In this document: one piece after another, positions 1 to 10,060 of the stretch | Layout: each line of letters opens with the position of its first letter | Position numbering within the stretch: position 1 is the stretch's first letter | NCBI RefSeq assembly: GCF_000264995.1 | Contig: NW_006767433.1 | Coordinates: forward strand, 206,953-270,952 | Reading direction: 5' to 3' | DNA: 64,000 bases | Source: Punctularia strigosozonata HHB-11173 SS5 | Taxonomy: Eukaryota > Basidiomycota > Agaricomycetes > Corticiales > Punctulariaceae | Position numbers and translations under genes: made by a program | The notes under the pieces: generated by a model | What the model saw: only the letters and a program-made list of their open reading frames with translations | The model's database searches: none | Told to the model about the DNA's origin: nothing

Positions 1-1113
1 ATGTCCTTGCGTTTATCATGGACTCCTCTCACTGGTTGCAGAACGTATCAGCTCATTCGCATCACCAGGCCACTAGTCGATATCATCGGAAACATTGAGG
101 GCCGTGACGCAAATCTTGCGGACTGTATGCTCGAGTTGATTTGGGCACACCGGGAGGTGAACCGTCGCCTAGCGTATGAAGAGGGCGATGACATCGGCTT
201 TCTCTCGCACACCCGCCGCACCCTCAACGATCAGTTTCATGCCATGAACACGGACTTGCATTGGTTTGCACTCTTCCTGCACCCATTGTGCCGTCGTCTC
301 GCTGTTTCCTCGGCTTCTCATTCTCGCAACATCACGGCCGCAGTCAGCATTGCCTTGGGCATTGCATACAAGTGGAGGTGGACGAAGACACAGACACAGA
401 AGCTCATTACCGACATCAAGAACTACGGCATAGTGAAGGACTCTTTTGGCGGGGCGAAGGCCGATGGAAAGGCCTGGTGGGAGGAGCTGGTGGTTGATGC
501 GAGAGAACACCCACTGAAAACTATGGCCGTGCGTATCTTGACCATTGTCCCCCACGCCGCGGACGTTGAGCGACTATTCTCGAGCCTCGGAGGAATCCAG
601 TCGGTCCGACGATCACAACTCACCATCCCCCACATGGAGACTTTGGGAGCTCTCCGCAACTACTACAATGCTGAACTACATGATCTCACTGTCAAAATGG
701 GCAAGCAGACTCGCCGCAGACACACCCATATGCACACGCGGGACGAGCCAGGAGTCAATGCTGCCCGTGCTCAAGAACTTCTTGCCAGCTTCGTATGGAC
801 AGGGCCTCTCACTGCGACACCGGACCATCTCGAAGACATCCTCGCAGGCCCTGAAGGTATCACCGACGACGATATCGAGCGCGAATTCGCGCTCCTCGAG
901 TCTGCTGTCACCGTTGAAGCTGGTAGCGACGGCGGCGATGGCCTGTCACCAGCTGTCGGGCTTGAGGAAGTATACAATCTAGATGAGTTAGACGCTGTTC
1001 GTATGGGTGTGGCCCCTCCTACCCATTCAGAAGAACACATCATGCACACTGATCCCTCTGAAGAACAGACCACTTGGACACCTGAAAGCCTGCTCGCAGA
1101 GATGGATCATTAG
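1..1113 (+). mobile_element. hAT-family transposase, C-terminal part
   Basis: An open frame from the window edge to a TAG at 1111-1113 gives 370 residues. Residues 175-220 carry the hAT C-terminal dimerisation region, recognisable from HAADVERLFSSLG, then RRSQL, then a run ending in LRNYYN. That region holds part of the RNase-H-like catalytic fold and mediates dimer formation in this cut-and-paste family. Full hAT transposases are usually 600-900 residues, so the BED zinc finger and the first catalytic residues must lie left of the window, or the copy is truncated; the ATG at base 1 is probably internal. The acidic tail after residue 270 is ordinary. No stop interrupts this part. The element continues to about 1287, where a terminal sequence is found. 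Family assignment is confident; activity cannot be judged without the left end. Confidence 0.85.
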
Positions 1114-1169
1114 GCACATAAAGTACTTGTATCCTAGTACACAGATATGCTCTAAAGACACGATTTTGG

Positions 1170-1287
1170 GTGTCGCCAGTTTCGCCGGTTGCGCCATGGT
1201 TTCGCCAGGCTTTCGCCACCCCCCAGAATCGCACGAAGGTTTCGCCGGCGATGGCGAAACCTTCCGCGAGTTTCGCCCCCTACACTA
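1170..1287. repeat. Right end of the hAT element: subterminal TTTCGCC repeats and terminal inverted repeat
   Basis: The heptamer TTTCGCC recurs about five times between 1170 and 1280. One copy forms an 11-base perfect inverted repeat (AAGGTTTCGCC at 1236-1246 against GGCGAAACCTT at 1253-1263, 6-base loop). Read on the minus strand, the element would begin TAGTGTAGGGGGCGAAAC at 1287. This fits the loose hAT terminal consensus (pyrimidine-A-purine-N-G). Dense short subterminal repeats are typical of hAT ends, where they bind transposase. The next eight bases, GGGGCAGG (1288-1295), are the expected target duplication, but its partner is outside the window. The end point is inferred from sequence only. 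Confidence 0.6.
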
Positions 1288-1360
1288 GGGGCAGGAGAAC
1301 CTAGATATACTCCGCAACCTCCCACCCGTACCTTGATCTCCAACCATCAGGTTCACGACG

Positions 1361-3606
1361 ATGCTGCGTACACTGTGTAGCCTGTGTCTTTCACTCGCCG
1401 CTGTCGTTGGCGCTCAGCAGTTTCCGCTATTTGCTTCAGGACCTACATCGATACATCCCCTCGGGAATGCAGATCCGTATGATGTAAAGCTCACCAGCTT
1501 CGACTCGGGATTGTTCTCGCCCGTGGAGGACTTGAACGTGCTCTCGTATGATACATACACCACGCTCTCGCATCCTGCGTTCCCTAAGCATAGCGTTCGC
1601 ATCAAGAGGTCCTCGAGCTTCTGTGATGGAACAGTGAAGTGAGTGTCAGCGAATCGGGCTGGGCCGTTCAATATTCCGCATTTGCTCCGACTGACGATGA
1701 TCACTCAGAGCGTATACGGGTTACATCGACATCGAGGCTAAGCATCTTTTCTTCTACTTCTTTGAGGTGAGCGCTGTGCATCTTGCTTCTGTTTCGATCT
1801 TGCTGAGCATGTTCGAAATGTCAGAGCAGGAACGACCCGGACAAGGACGACGTTATCTTCTGGACAAACGGCGGTCCAGGGTACGTTCAAGCCGGCGTGA
1901 GGAGAGGACAGGAGTGACTTGGTGTGATATGTTACCAACAGGTGTAGCTCTTCGGTTGGTCTCTTTATGGAACTCGGTACGTTCACGACGAGATGAGCTG
2001 TGTCTTGTCTTTTCATGCCACCTCACAGGCCCATGCCGAATCCCGGACGCAAACGGCACACAATACAACCCTTACTCCTGGAACGGTGCGTACATCCTGT
2101 CACACTGACCTCGAACGGAGGCGTTGATCTTCGACCACAGCCGCTGCCAACATCTTCTTCATCGACCAACCCGTTGGCGTCGGATTCTCCTACGCAGACC
2201 ACGGCGAATACGTTGTACGCCCATAGTCTATCTGTGCCCTCTCTTTGCGCGCGAATTGATTAAGGCTTTGTCAGGGAACTACGGAAGAAGCCGCGGCAGA
2301 CATCGCGGCCTTCGTGGCGATCTTCTTCGAGAACTTCAGCAAGTTCAAAGGGCGCGGGTTTCACATGGCCGGCGAGTCTTACGGAGGCCGCTACATCCCT
2401 GTCTTCGCTTCTGCGGTGTACGACCAGAACGCGCTGCTCGTCGAGGCCGGCCTGACGCCGATCAACTTAACCTCCATCATGATCGGTACGTGAGCATTCT
2501 GCCGCTCGCTGATCACTCTACCTCATATGATCACCTAGGGAATGGCGTGACGGACTTCTACACCCTGACCCCGTCAAAGTACGAGATGATGTGCACGCCG
2601 GCGTCTGTAGACCCCATTTTGCCTGTCGCGTAAGCCGTATGGAGGCTTTAGCGTCGTATACTCGCTGAACCCCATTCATTGTCAGGTCCTGCGTCAGGAT
2701 GAAGCAAGCGGTACGTCTCCTTCATGCATCAGTTGCCGTTGCAGCTCTCTGAAGCGTGCATGCGTGTCCAGGTCCCTCGATGCAAAAAATGGATGAAGGA
2801 GTCGTGCGTGGACCAGTTCGATGCGATGAACTGCGGCGCCGCGATGAGCTTTTGCCAGTCCGAAATAGACGCCGTTTTCCGCGCTACCGGTGCGTGTCAT
2901 GACACCCTTACTCCGTTTAGCGCATCGCTCATCACTGTGCGACATGCCAGGCATGAACCCATACGATATCAGCAAGGAGTGCGATGGCTCTATCTCAGAG
3001 ACCTTATGTTATCCGATCACGAAGTACGTGCCACGTCTACATCTCGAGGTCTACGGAGCTTGTGTTGATGTCGTCCTACGACCCAGATACATCAACCAAT
3101 ACCTGTCCCGACCTGATGTTCGCGAAGAGCTAGGCGTCGACCCGGCCGTGGAAGGCAACTTTACCTCTTGCTCTTCCGACGTTGGTTCCGCCTTCCGCGC
3201 CAACCTGGACGGCTTCCACCCGACGTACCTCTACGTGGCGGCGCTGCTCGAGCGCGGCGTGCGCGCGCTGATCTACGTCGGCGCGTACGACTGGGTCTGC
3301 AACTGGGTCGGGAACGAAAAGTGGACGCTGGCGCTCGAATGGACGGGGCAGGAAGAGTTCAAAGGGCAGGACTTGAGGGAGTGGACGGTGGACGGCGTCA
3401 CGGCGGGCAAGACGCGGAGCGCGCAAGGGCTCACGTTTGCGACGATCGCGGGGGCGGGGCATATGGTGAGTTGGCATCCCCAGCGGTTTTTCCTCCTGCG
3501 CATGAGTCACACCTTGATCCTTACCGGGTTTCCTTAGGTTCCGTACGACAAACCCAAAGAATCTTTGGAGTTGGTGAAAAGGTGGCTTGCCGCCACTGGC
3601 CTCTAG
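1361..3606 (+). CDS. Secreted/vacuolar serine carboxypeptidase (peptidase family S10)
   Basis: About ten exons separated by short introns encode a complete S10 carboxypeptidase, which removes C-terminal amino acids from peptides at acidic pH. The N-terminus MLRTLCSLCLSLAAVVGAQ is a signal peptide. Oxyanion-hole motif WTNGGPGCSS spans the exons at about 1830-1960. The nucleophile motif AGESYGGRYIP is near 2370-2400, the catalytic aspartate sits in YVGAYDWVCNWVG near 3270-3310, and the catalytic histidine in GAGHMVPYDKP spans the last intron at 3460-3560. Several cysteines suggest the usual disulphides. The order of the triad (Ser, Asp, His) is canonical. It resembles carboxypeptidase Y, but I cannot separate a vacuolar from an extracellular enzyme. 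The start is the first ATG before the signal peptide. The hAT end lies only 73 bases upstream, so little native promoter remains. Confidence 0.9.
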
Positions 3607-4253
3607 GGTCTAGGGAGCATGCACGCTGAAAGACTCGCACCCGAGACTCGCACCCGCATCCCCCTCCGGGTTGGCGTGGATGACGTGTAATAATCGAATG
3701 GAAGGGACGACCTTCATTACCATTTTTCGTGCTGCTGCCTCAGGCAGATGTTCCACATGCCGGGTTATCGTTCCATTGTGTTATGAATGACGATAACGCA
3801 ACGTTGCTGTCACGAGTCTAGCTATGCAAGAAGTGCAAAATATGCCACGTCTTACCGCAACATCAAATCCCACCCCTCGACTTCAAGAGCAGCCTTTGCA
3901 AGCTAGATGTCCAGCTTTTCCTGGATCATAGTTCACAGGTTCCGTATCAAGATTTCTCTGCTCTCCTTACCGGTTGGTTTGCCGAATATTGCCAAATATG
4001 AAGGTCCGTCGCAAGAATCCTATGACAATGTGAACGGTATATACCACGAAGTTGGCGAAGATGGCAGCACCTGGGCTGTGAATGACTACACGCAGCCGCG
4101 ATGCGCTATTTGGAGAGGATGTCCGCAAGCTGACAGCTCCATATGTACAAGTAGCGATACGTATGATGTGCGCCTTCAGTTAGCATCGTCCGAAAACTAG
4201 AAACTTGGTCCACACGCTTGCGCTAGCGCTTACAGCGCGCGACCCAACACCAA
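3607..4253. other. Intergenic, no supported gene
   Basis: Holds the 3' flank of the carboxypeptidase gene. A 97-codon open frame at 3907-4200 has no recognisable motif and no codon pattern that sets it apart. I see nothing else. Confidence 0.5.
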
Positions 4254-5060
4254 TCAGGAGTGGCAGGGAACCTGTACCCCGGACACCTGCTGCAGGCTTG
4301 GGAACAACGATTTTAAAAAATGTGGCAAGCGGCATGTACAGTACGTGTCTTCGAGGTCTTCGAGCTTGATGGGACCGGAGATAGGTAGGCAGGTAGATTG
4401 CCGACGAGGTCCCGGTAGCGGAACAGCCGGTTCTCCGAGGTCGAGGTCTATGAGACTCGCGTTCCCGCCGAACTCGAACAGCGAACCGGCGAGCGGTGCA
4501 TCCGCCTCAGCGGGGATGTCGACGTGTATGAACAAGTCGCACAAAAGAGGGCAGTGCTCCGCAAACTCTACCAGTGATAAGGAGGTAAGGCGCGGGGAGT
4601 CGGCGGGAACCCGTTGTTTCTCGACTCGAAGCTCGGCGCGCGTCAGTGCGGGACACACGCGCGCTACGTGAGCGACGACCTCGTCCGTCCATGCGAGCTG
4701 CGCGGAGACCACCAACTCGCGCAGATTGACGTAGTACGGCATCTGCAATATGGCGAAGGCGCGGGGTAACTCTACTTCTCGTTCCTCGGCATCGTATGAG
4801 GAATCGTCGTACTTGTGGGGTTTGCGAGGCGCGTGGATTTCGAGAATACGGAGGGGCTCCGTGGAACGTTGGAAGAGCGCATCCAGTACGACGTCCCAAG
4901 CTGCCGATGTGTAGGCCTTGAACGCTTTTAGGCGTAGAACTTGCGCGTTGGCCTTCAAGCGCTTCCGGAAAACGATCCGGCTCGACTCCGAAAGGAAGAA
5001 TCCGTTACGAGCAAGAGCCTGGCTATCGATCAGATGCAGACTGAGATCGACGATTCATCC
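4254..5060 (-). pseudogene. Decayed F-box/LRR-type paralog, C-terminal half
   Basis: The minus strand reads a stretch clearly related to the C-terminal LRR half of the intact F-box gene at 51.1-52.6 kb. Shared landmarks are DVVLDALFQRSTEPLRIL (against AVFDALFQRRTETLQAL), TDEVVAHVARVCPALT (against TDEVIEHIARSCPALT) and the closing FLKSLFPSLQ. The frame stays open upstream of the first ATG (4958) to about 5060, still matching the paralog (VDLSLHLIDSQALA). Then a TGA and unrelated-looking sequence follow, and no F-box segment is found. In this family the N-terminal F-box recruits Skp1 and the LRR region binds targets of an SCF ubiquitin ligase. Without the F-box this copy is probably dead or truncated, although a shortened protein from the ATG at 4958 is possible. 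Confidence 0.6.
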
Positions 5061-5870
5061 ATTTGTGGGACCGACAATGGCAAGTTCACTGCACCCAAGG
5101 CCTCTCTGCCAGTCGAGAATCAAGATGATAGTGGGCGTCGTGTTGAGGGAGGAACGGCACGTGCCCGTCGCTTTGCGTTCGGATGACAGTTTGATTTGTA
5201 TGATTGCTGTGTTGGGTGCGGAAAGGTACGGTCTGTCAACAGACGGAAGATGACGGTGGTAAGAGTGCTGCAACGGTTCAGATACAACGCATACTTCACC
5301 AAGAGCTGCCGTTCGGATATCCTTGAAGGCTCCTTCCCATATTCTCCTTCCTATCGTTCTGTACGGTGGCTCTGACTATCCATCCAGCGAACTAGATATA
5401 GAAGTCAGTGTGGTCAATAGGGTATATGTTGCCGAACCGACCTTGGTGAGGCTAGACATCAAAATCCCCTTGCCTCGTATTTCTCTCTGTTTTATTGTGA
5501 ATTGTGAGAAAGGGCTCGAACTTCAATGTTCAGCTAGCTTTGTGTTCGTCGAGTTCAAAGCAACGTTCATCGTGCAAGCTGGCCAGTGCCAGCGACTTGA
5601 TATGCAAATGGTCAATAGGTAAGCCAGGCGGCGTTTGCCGCACCTATGTTTAGCCATGACGGCATCGCCTCTGCAGTTCATCCTTCCCCCGACGCCTCTC
5701 GCCGGGGATCGCACCTTGCACCATCAAATCCTTGCGAACCGGATCTGTTCTCTCTCGAAGCAATATTTACTGCTCACGCGACTGGCAACGACGAAAACAT
5801 AACTCTTCCTAAAACGTCCACGTTGTTGGGCTGGTCGTATACTTATTGTACTCTCTCTGTCTTCTCCTGA
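5061..5870. other. Intergenic, no supported gene
   Basis: The left part probably holds unrecognisable remains of the F-box copy. A 99-codon open frame at 5323-5622 has no family signature. The right part is the promoter region of the CNNM/Mam3 gene. Confidence 0.45.
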
Positions 5871-8205
5871 ATGCCCGCGGTCCATACACCCCGCTCAACA
5901 GCGGCAACGCGCTCCTTTGCGCGTGCATTTAGCACGCTTACACCGCTCCTTGTCAAAGCATTCCCGTTCCATAGCCACCTCGCTCGGTAAGCATTCGCAG
6001 TCTGCGTGCAGTAACTTGCTTGAGTGGCTACTGACGCGACACGGTTCAGACCCTATGGCGCATTTGCCAGCTCGGAAGAGCCGGAAGAGGAACCAGGCTC
6101 GACGGGGTTCTGGTGGAAACTCGGATTCAGTGTCGGGTTGGTGCTCCTGGGTGGTGTGTTCGCCGGGTGCGTGTGGCTTTTTTATGATCTTGCGCGAGGT
6201 ACTGCTCTTCTAACCGCGGATTCAGGCTCACGCTCGGCCTGATGGGTCTCGACGAACTGCATCTGCGCGTGCTAGCGGCCTCGAGCGACAGCCCGAAAGA
6301 ACGTAAAAACGCGTCGAAAGTGTGTCCTCAGGTTCCCCACCTTCCCCCCGCCCTTCCTCGATGCTCATCAACGACTAACAGGTTCTCCGATTGATGAGCA
6401 GAGGCCGACACTGGGTCCTCGTAGTACTCCTCCTCGGAAACGTCGTGCGTGTCGTTCGAAAACCGGGCGCATATACGCGTTTTCTGACTACGAATGGCTA
6501 TACTTATCACCAGATCGTGAACGAGTCCCTGCCAATATTTCTCGACAGTGCCATCGGCGGCGGAGTGGCAGCAGTATTCATCTCTACCGCTATGATTGGT
6601 TCGTACTTCTTCTCCCGCAACCTCCCGCGCTCGCTCATGACCGTGCTCAGTGATCTTCGGGTGCGCCGGCTCACCGCATCTACTCACTCGTGTCTACAAT
6701 CCTCACATCGCCCGCTTCGCCCTCGCAGCGAGTATGTTATCACATTCGCTCCTCGAGCTCCTTTTGCTAAAGTCCATCGTGTCGGTCAGAATTATACCCC
6801 AAGCAGTGTCAGTCCGTTATGGCCTTAGCATAGGCGCGGTCGCAGCGCCCATCGTCCTCACCATGATGTACCTCTTTGGTACGTATCCTCCATGAAAGGC
6901 TATCATCCAACTTGAGGACTGATTTCGGAAACACTTTAGCCCCGATCGCGTGGCCCACTGCTAAACTGCTCGACTGGGCGCTCGGTAAAGACGAAGGAAC
7001 GACGTACAAAAAGGTACGTTTGTCGCTCGGCCTCCCCCCACCGCTCCCTTCGGTGATTTCTCACCAGAGTTATTATCGACCTACAGGCAGAGTTGAAGTC
7101 GTTCCTCCAATTCCATCGTCAGGGACAAGAGCCCCTGCGCGACGATGAGATCAGCATCCTCAACGGCGTGCTCGAGCTGAACAACAAGTCCGTCGAGGAG
7201 ATCATGACCCCGATGAAGGACGTGGTGAGCATGTCCTCCTTTTCCTTCGACCTGTATGCGATCTCTGACGATGGTCGACGTTTAGGTCACGCTCCCCGCG
7301 GATATGATATTGGACACCAAAGCCATCGATTGGATGTCAGTACCGCCCTTTCCCTCTCTCGAATGTCGTACCAGACGATGCGATATGATACTGACGACCC
7401 TTCCATACGACATCCAGACTCATGAGCGGATACTCCCGCCTGCCGGTGCACGAGCCTGGCCAACCGCTAGTATTTATCGGCCTCCTGCTCGTGAAGCAGC
7501 TTGTGCGGTACGACCCGTCGCAAGCCAAACCCGTGTCGAGCTTCAGGCTGTCGATCCTGCCCGAGGCGAAGCCGAACATCAACTGCTTCCAAGCGCTGGA
7601 CTACTTGTGAGCCTCTTCAATGAGGCTGATCGCGATTGAGTTGATTGACATCGTGTCTCGACCAGTCAGACGGGCCGGGCGCATTTGCTCCTGATCAGTG
7701 ACACGCCCGGACAGCCTGGTGGCGCGAAAGGCGTCGTAACGCTCGAAGGTAAGCCTACCATGGAAGCAGCGCAGAGCCTGATCTGACGCGAGCCATGCAA
7801 CGCCTCGCGCAGATATCATCGAAGAGATCATCACGGAAGAGATCGTTGACGAGACGGACCGGTTCGAGGACAACCAGAGCAAGCGGAAGGCGAAGCGGAT
7901 GACGACCAAAGCCATCATGGAAGGGTGCGTGACTTTCACGCATTTTTATCCTGCATTGCACTATGCTCAATTTTTCTGGTCGCAGCATTGTGGAGCGACA
8001 CCGACGCAATGTCTCCGACGCGACGTCGACGGGTCACTTCTCGCCGATCGTGGGCTCCCGCGACACGTCGGCGGAGCGCGGCGGGATGAGCGCGCAGTAC
8101 GCGAACCAGGGATACGGGGCGACCGCGAACGGCCAGTCCTTGACCGCGGCCTCGGCGGCGGTGGCGGCGGCAGCACCCCAGATGAGCACCTCTCCCAAGC
8201 CTTAA
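5871..8205 (+). CDS. MAM3: CNNM/Mam3-type membrane protein (DUF21 plus CBS pair)
   Basis: A multi-exon gene. Exon 1 starts [20 protein letters not shown], and splicing at about 5980-6050 leads into a DUF21 transmembrane domain: segments around [41 protein letters not shown], and [16 protein letters not shown]. The DUF21 signature E-I-I-P-Q-A is intact. A cytosolic CBS-domain pair follows, opening with [14 protein letters not shown] (7200-7300) and including [14 protein letters not shown] and [19 protein letters not shown]. Family members are ancient-conserved-domain proteins that affect divalent cation (Mg, Mn) homeostasis; yeast Mam3 is vacuolar. The tail is Ser/Ala-rich. The stop is TAA at 8203-8205. 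It is convergent with the ChaC gene, with 206 bases between the two stops. Transported ion and compartment are family inference. Confidence 0.88.
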
Positions 8206-8411
8206 CGGGGAGGTTGGGAAGGGAGGGCGTATTCACCGAAGGGCATGAAACCGTGCAAAGGGCGGAGATGCGAAAATGCCACCATTACACATAGCTTGGT
8301 TCCGGGGCGGGCTATTTCGAACATGTACCATCTAATCGCGACTAATGCTGTGGCAATCGAAGGGGTCACCAGGCGGTATGTTTGTTTCATCCGCGGAAAC
8401 TGCGTTTCGGT

Positions 8412-9840
8412 CTATGTGCGTCCGGGTGTGTCCGTCAAGCCGGCTTCTGCGTCCAGTTCACGCAGCCTAGTCTAATGAAAAGAAGCAAGGTGGTCAATGA
8501 GCAGCGGACGAAGCCATCGGACTTTGGGCGGAGGACGAGTGGCCTCACCTCGAGCGCGAAGAGATGCGAGTCATGAGAGTGTGGCGCGAGCTCGCGGACA
8601 GCGTGAGCGAGACGATAGAGGTATTCCTGAGTGACGATACACGATTCGTTCAGTGACGTATCCCGTAATCTTTACGCGTTACGGGGGAAGACCGACCTTG
8701 TTAGGCCCAGATGGGCCGACGGAACGCCAGATCGTCTGCGCGAGGTCTTCTAAAGGTTCCGAGCCAACTGCAGTCACGAAAGAGGAGTTAGATCGCGCGG
8801 CCCAAGTTCCCTTGATAGATCACGCACTGAAGGACGGATTGTCTTTTCGCCCGACATAGCACTAATGAACGGAGGCAGAAGCCCGTCAATTCTCAGGAAG
8901 CTGGGATGAGCATGGTTCAGGGTCGCATACCTCTGCCTATAAAGTATCGGAGCGTTGTTGTCAGTGATATGATTAGAAAGGTGACTGAGATGTGAAGGCT
9001 CACGTCATGGGCGACGACCTTCTCCTGACCGTCTTCCCCCACGCCGTATACATCCAGGACCTCGAGGGTGTAGCCGTCCTGCGCGGAGGTCCAAGCCACC
9101 TGATCAGGTGCTGTGTCCGCAGGTAAAAAGAGACGTCAAGGCTGCAATCACCTTCTCGCGGTAATCTATAGGCTGTATGAGCGAGAATAGGCTCGGTATA
9201 TGACCATATGCAGGACACACCCAAGTAGTCCCGAACCTCGGCTTCATAGGCGGGATCGATGGTGTACGCCACACCTGTACCCCTCGAGTCAGCACATACG
9301 CGAGCTCTTCTGAAGGCGAGAGGGTCAGAAGGCGTTCAGAAAATAGGTCTCACCCCAAACGATGTCGTCGTCCGGGAAGGGGTCCTACAAGAGTGTTCGA
9401 TAGTCACGGAAGTGCCTGTGGTGAGGAGAGGTCCTGCGCACGGCACCAGAGAATGCGTCCCAGTCTTCCTTGTGTATCAAGGTCACCACTCGGCCGGGAG
9501 ACTGCAGGGAGAGGGTTCGATGCTCGTCGGCTTGTTGCCTGCGGACTGCGAGGCCGCTAAGCATACACGCACCTCTGGGGTGCCCCGATGATCATGAGAT
9601 TTCTGGGCAAATCGCCTCACGTAGCCCTTGAGATATCCGGGAACTAGAGCGGAGGCCCTTCACAATCAGACTTGTTCGGACCAATGTTACATCGCCGGGA
9701 CGAACCTTGCCTGATCGCATGCGGAGGCGGCTGCAAAGCCAGTAGATGTGTGAGACGTTCCGAATGATGGAGTGTATATGCGCTCGTACTTTGAAGATCA
9801 AAGACCCGTAGCCAAAGACAATGTAAGGCTTGTTCGACAT
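8412..9840 (-). CDS. GCG1: ChaC-type gamma-glutamylcyclotransferase (glutathione-specific)
   Basis: Minus-strand gene with about nine small exons. Exon 1 (9840-9790) reads MSNKPYIVFGYGSLIFK, the glycine-rich substrate loop (YGSL) of the ChaC/GGCT fold. Later exons read PPPHAIRQ, GYLKGYVRRFAQKSHDHRGT with PESPGRVVTLI following, DPFPDDDIVWGVAYTIDP, then EVRDYLG, DGYTLEVLDVYG, YVGRKDNPSFSA, LEDLAQTIWRSVGPSGPN, EYLYRLAHAVRELAPHSHD and a short tail ending at TAG 8412-8414. All are in the family order. The enzyme cleaves glutathione to 5-oxoproline and Cys-Gly in the cytosol. The exon carrying YREKDGYTLEVLDVYG supplies the expected catalytic-region glutamate. A possible 6-base exon at 8931-8936 is discussed under findings. 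Length, about 270 residues, fits fungal members. Confidence 0.88.
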
Positions 9841-10060
9841 CGAGGACTGGTAAGCAGGCCAAGGAGCGCAGCGAGGACTAACGCTCGCGCCATAGTTGAC
9901 GGCGAGAACCAAGGTGACTGGTCCTGACCTTACCGGTCACGCCTCTGATCGCATGGATGAGCATCAACACTGTGTGCATCTTACGCCGGGCCCAACGGCG
10001 ACGTCGAAAGCATTATATGCATTATTGTCATGATGGGTTGAACCATTATATGCGTTGCTA

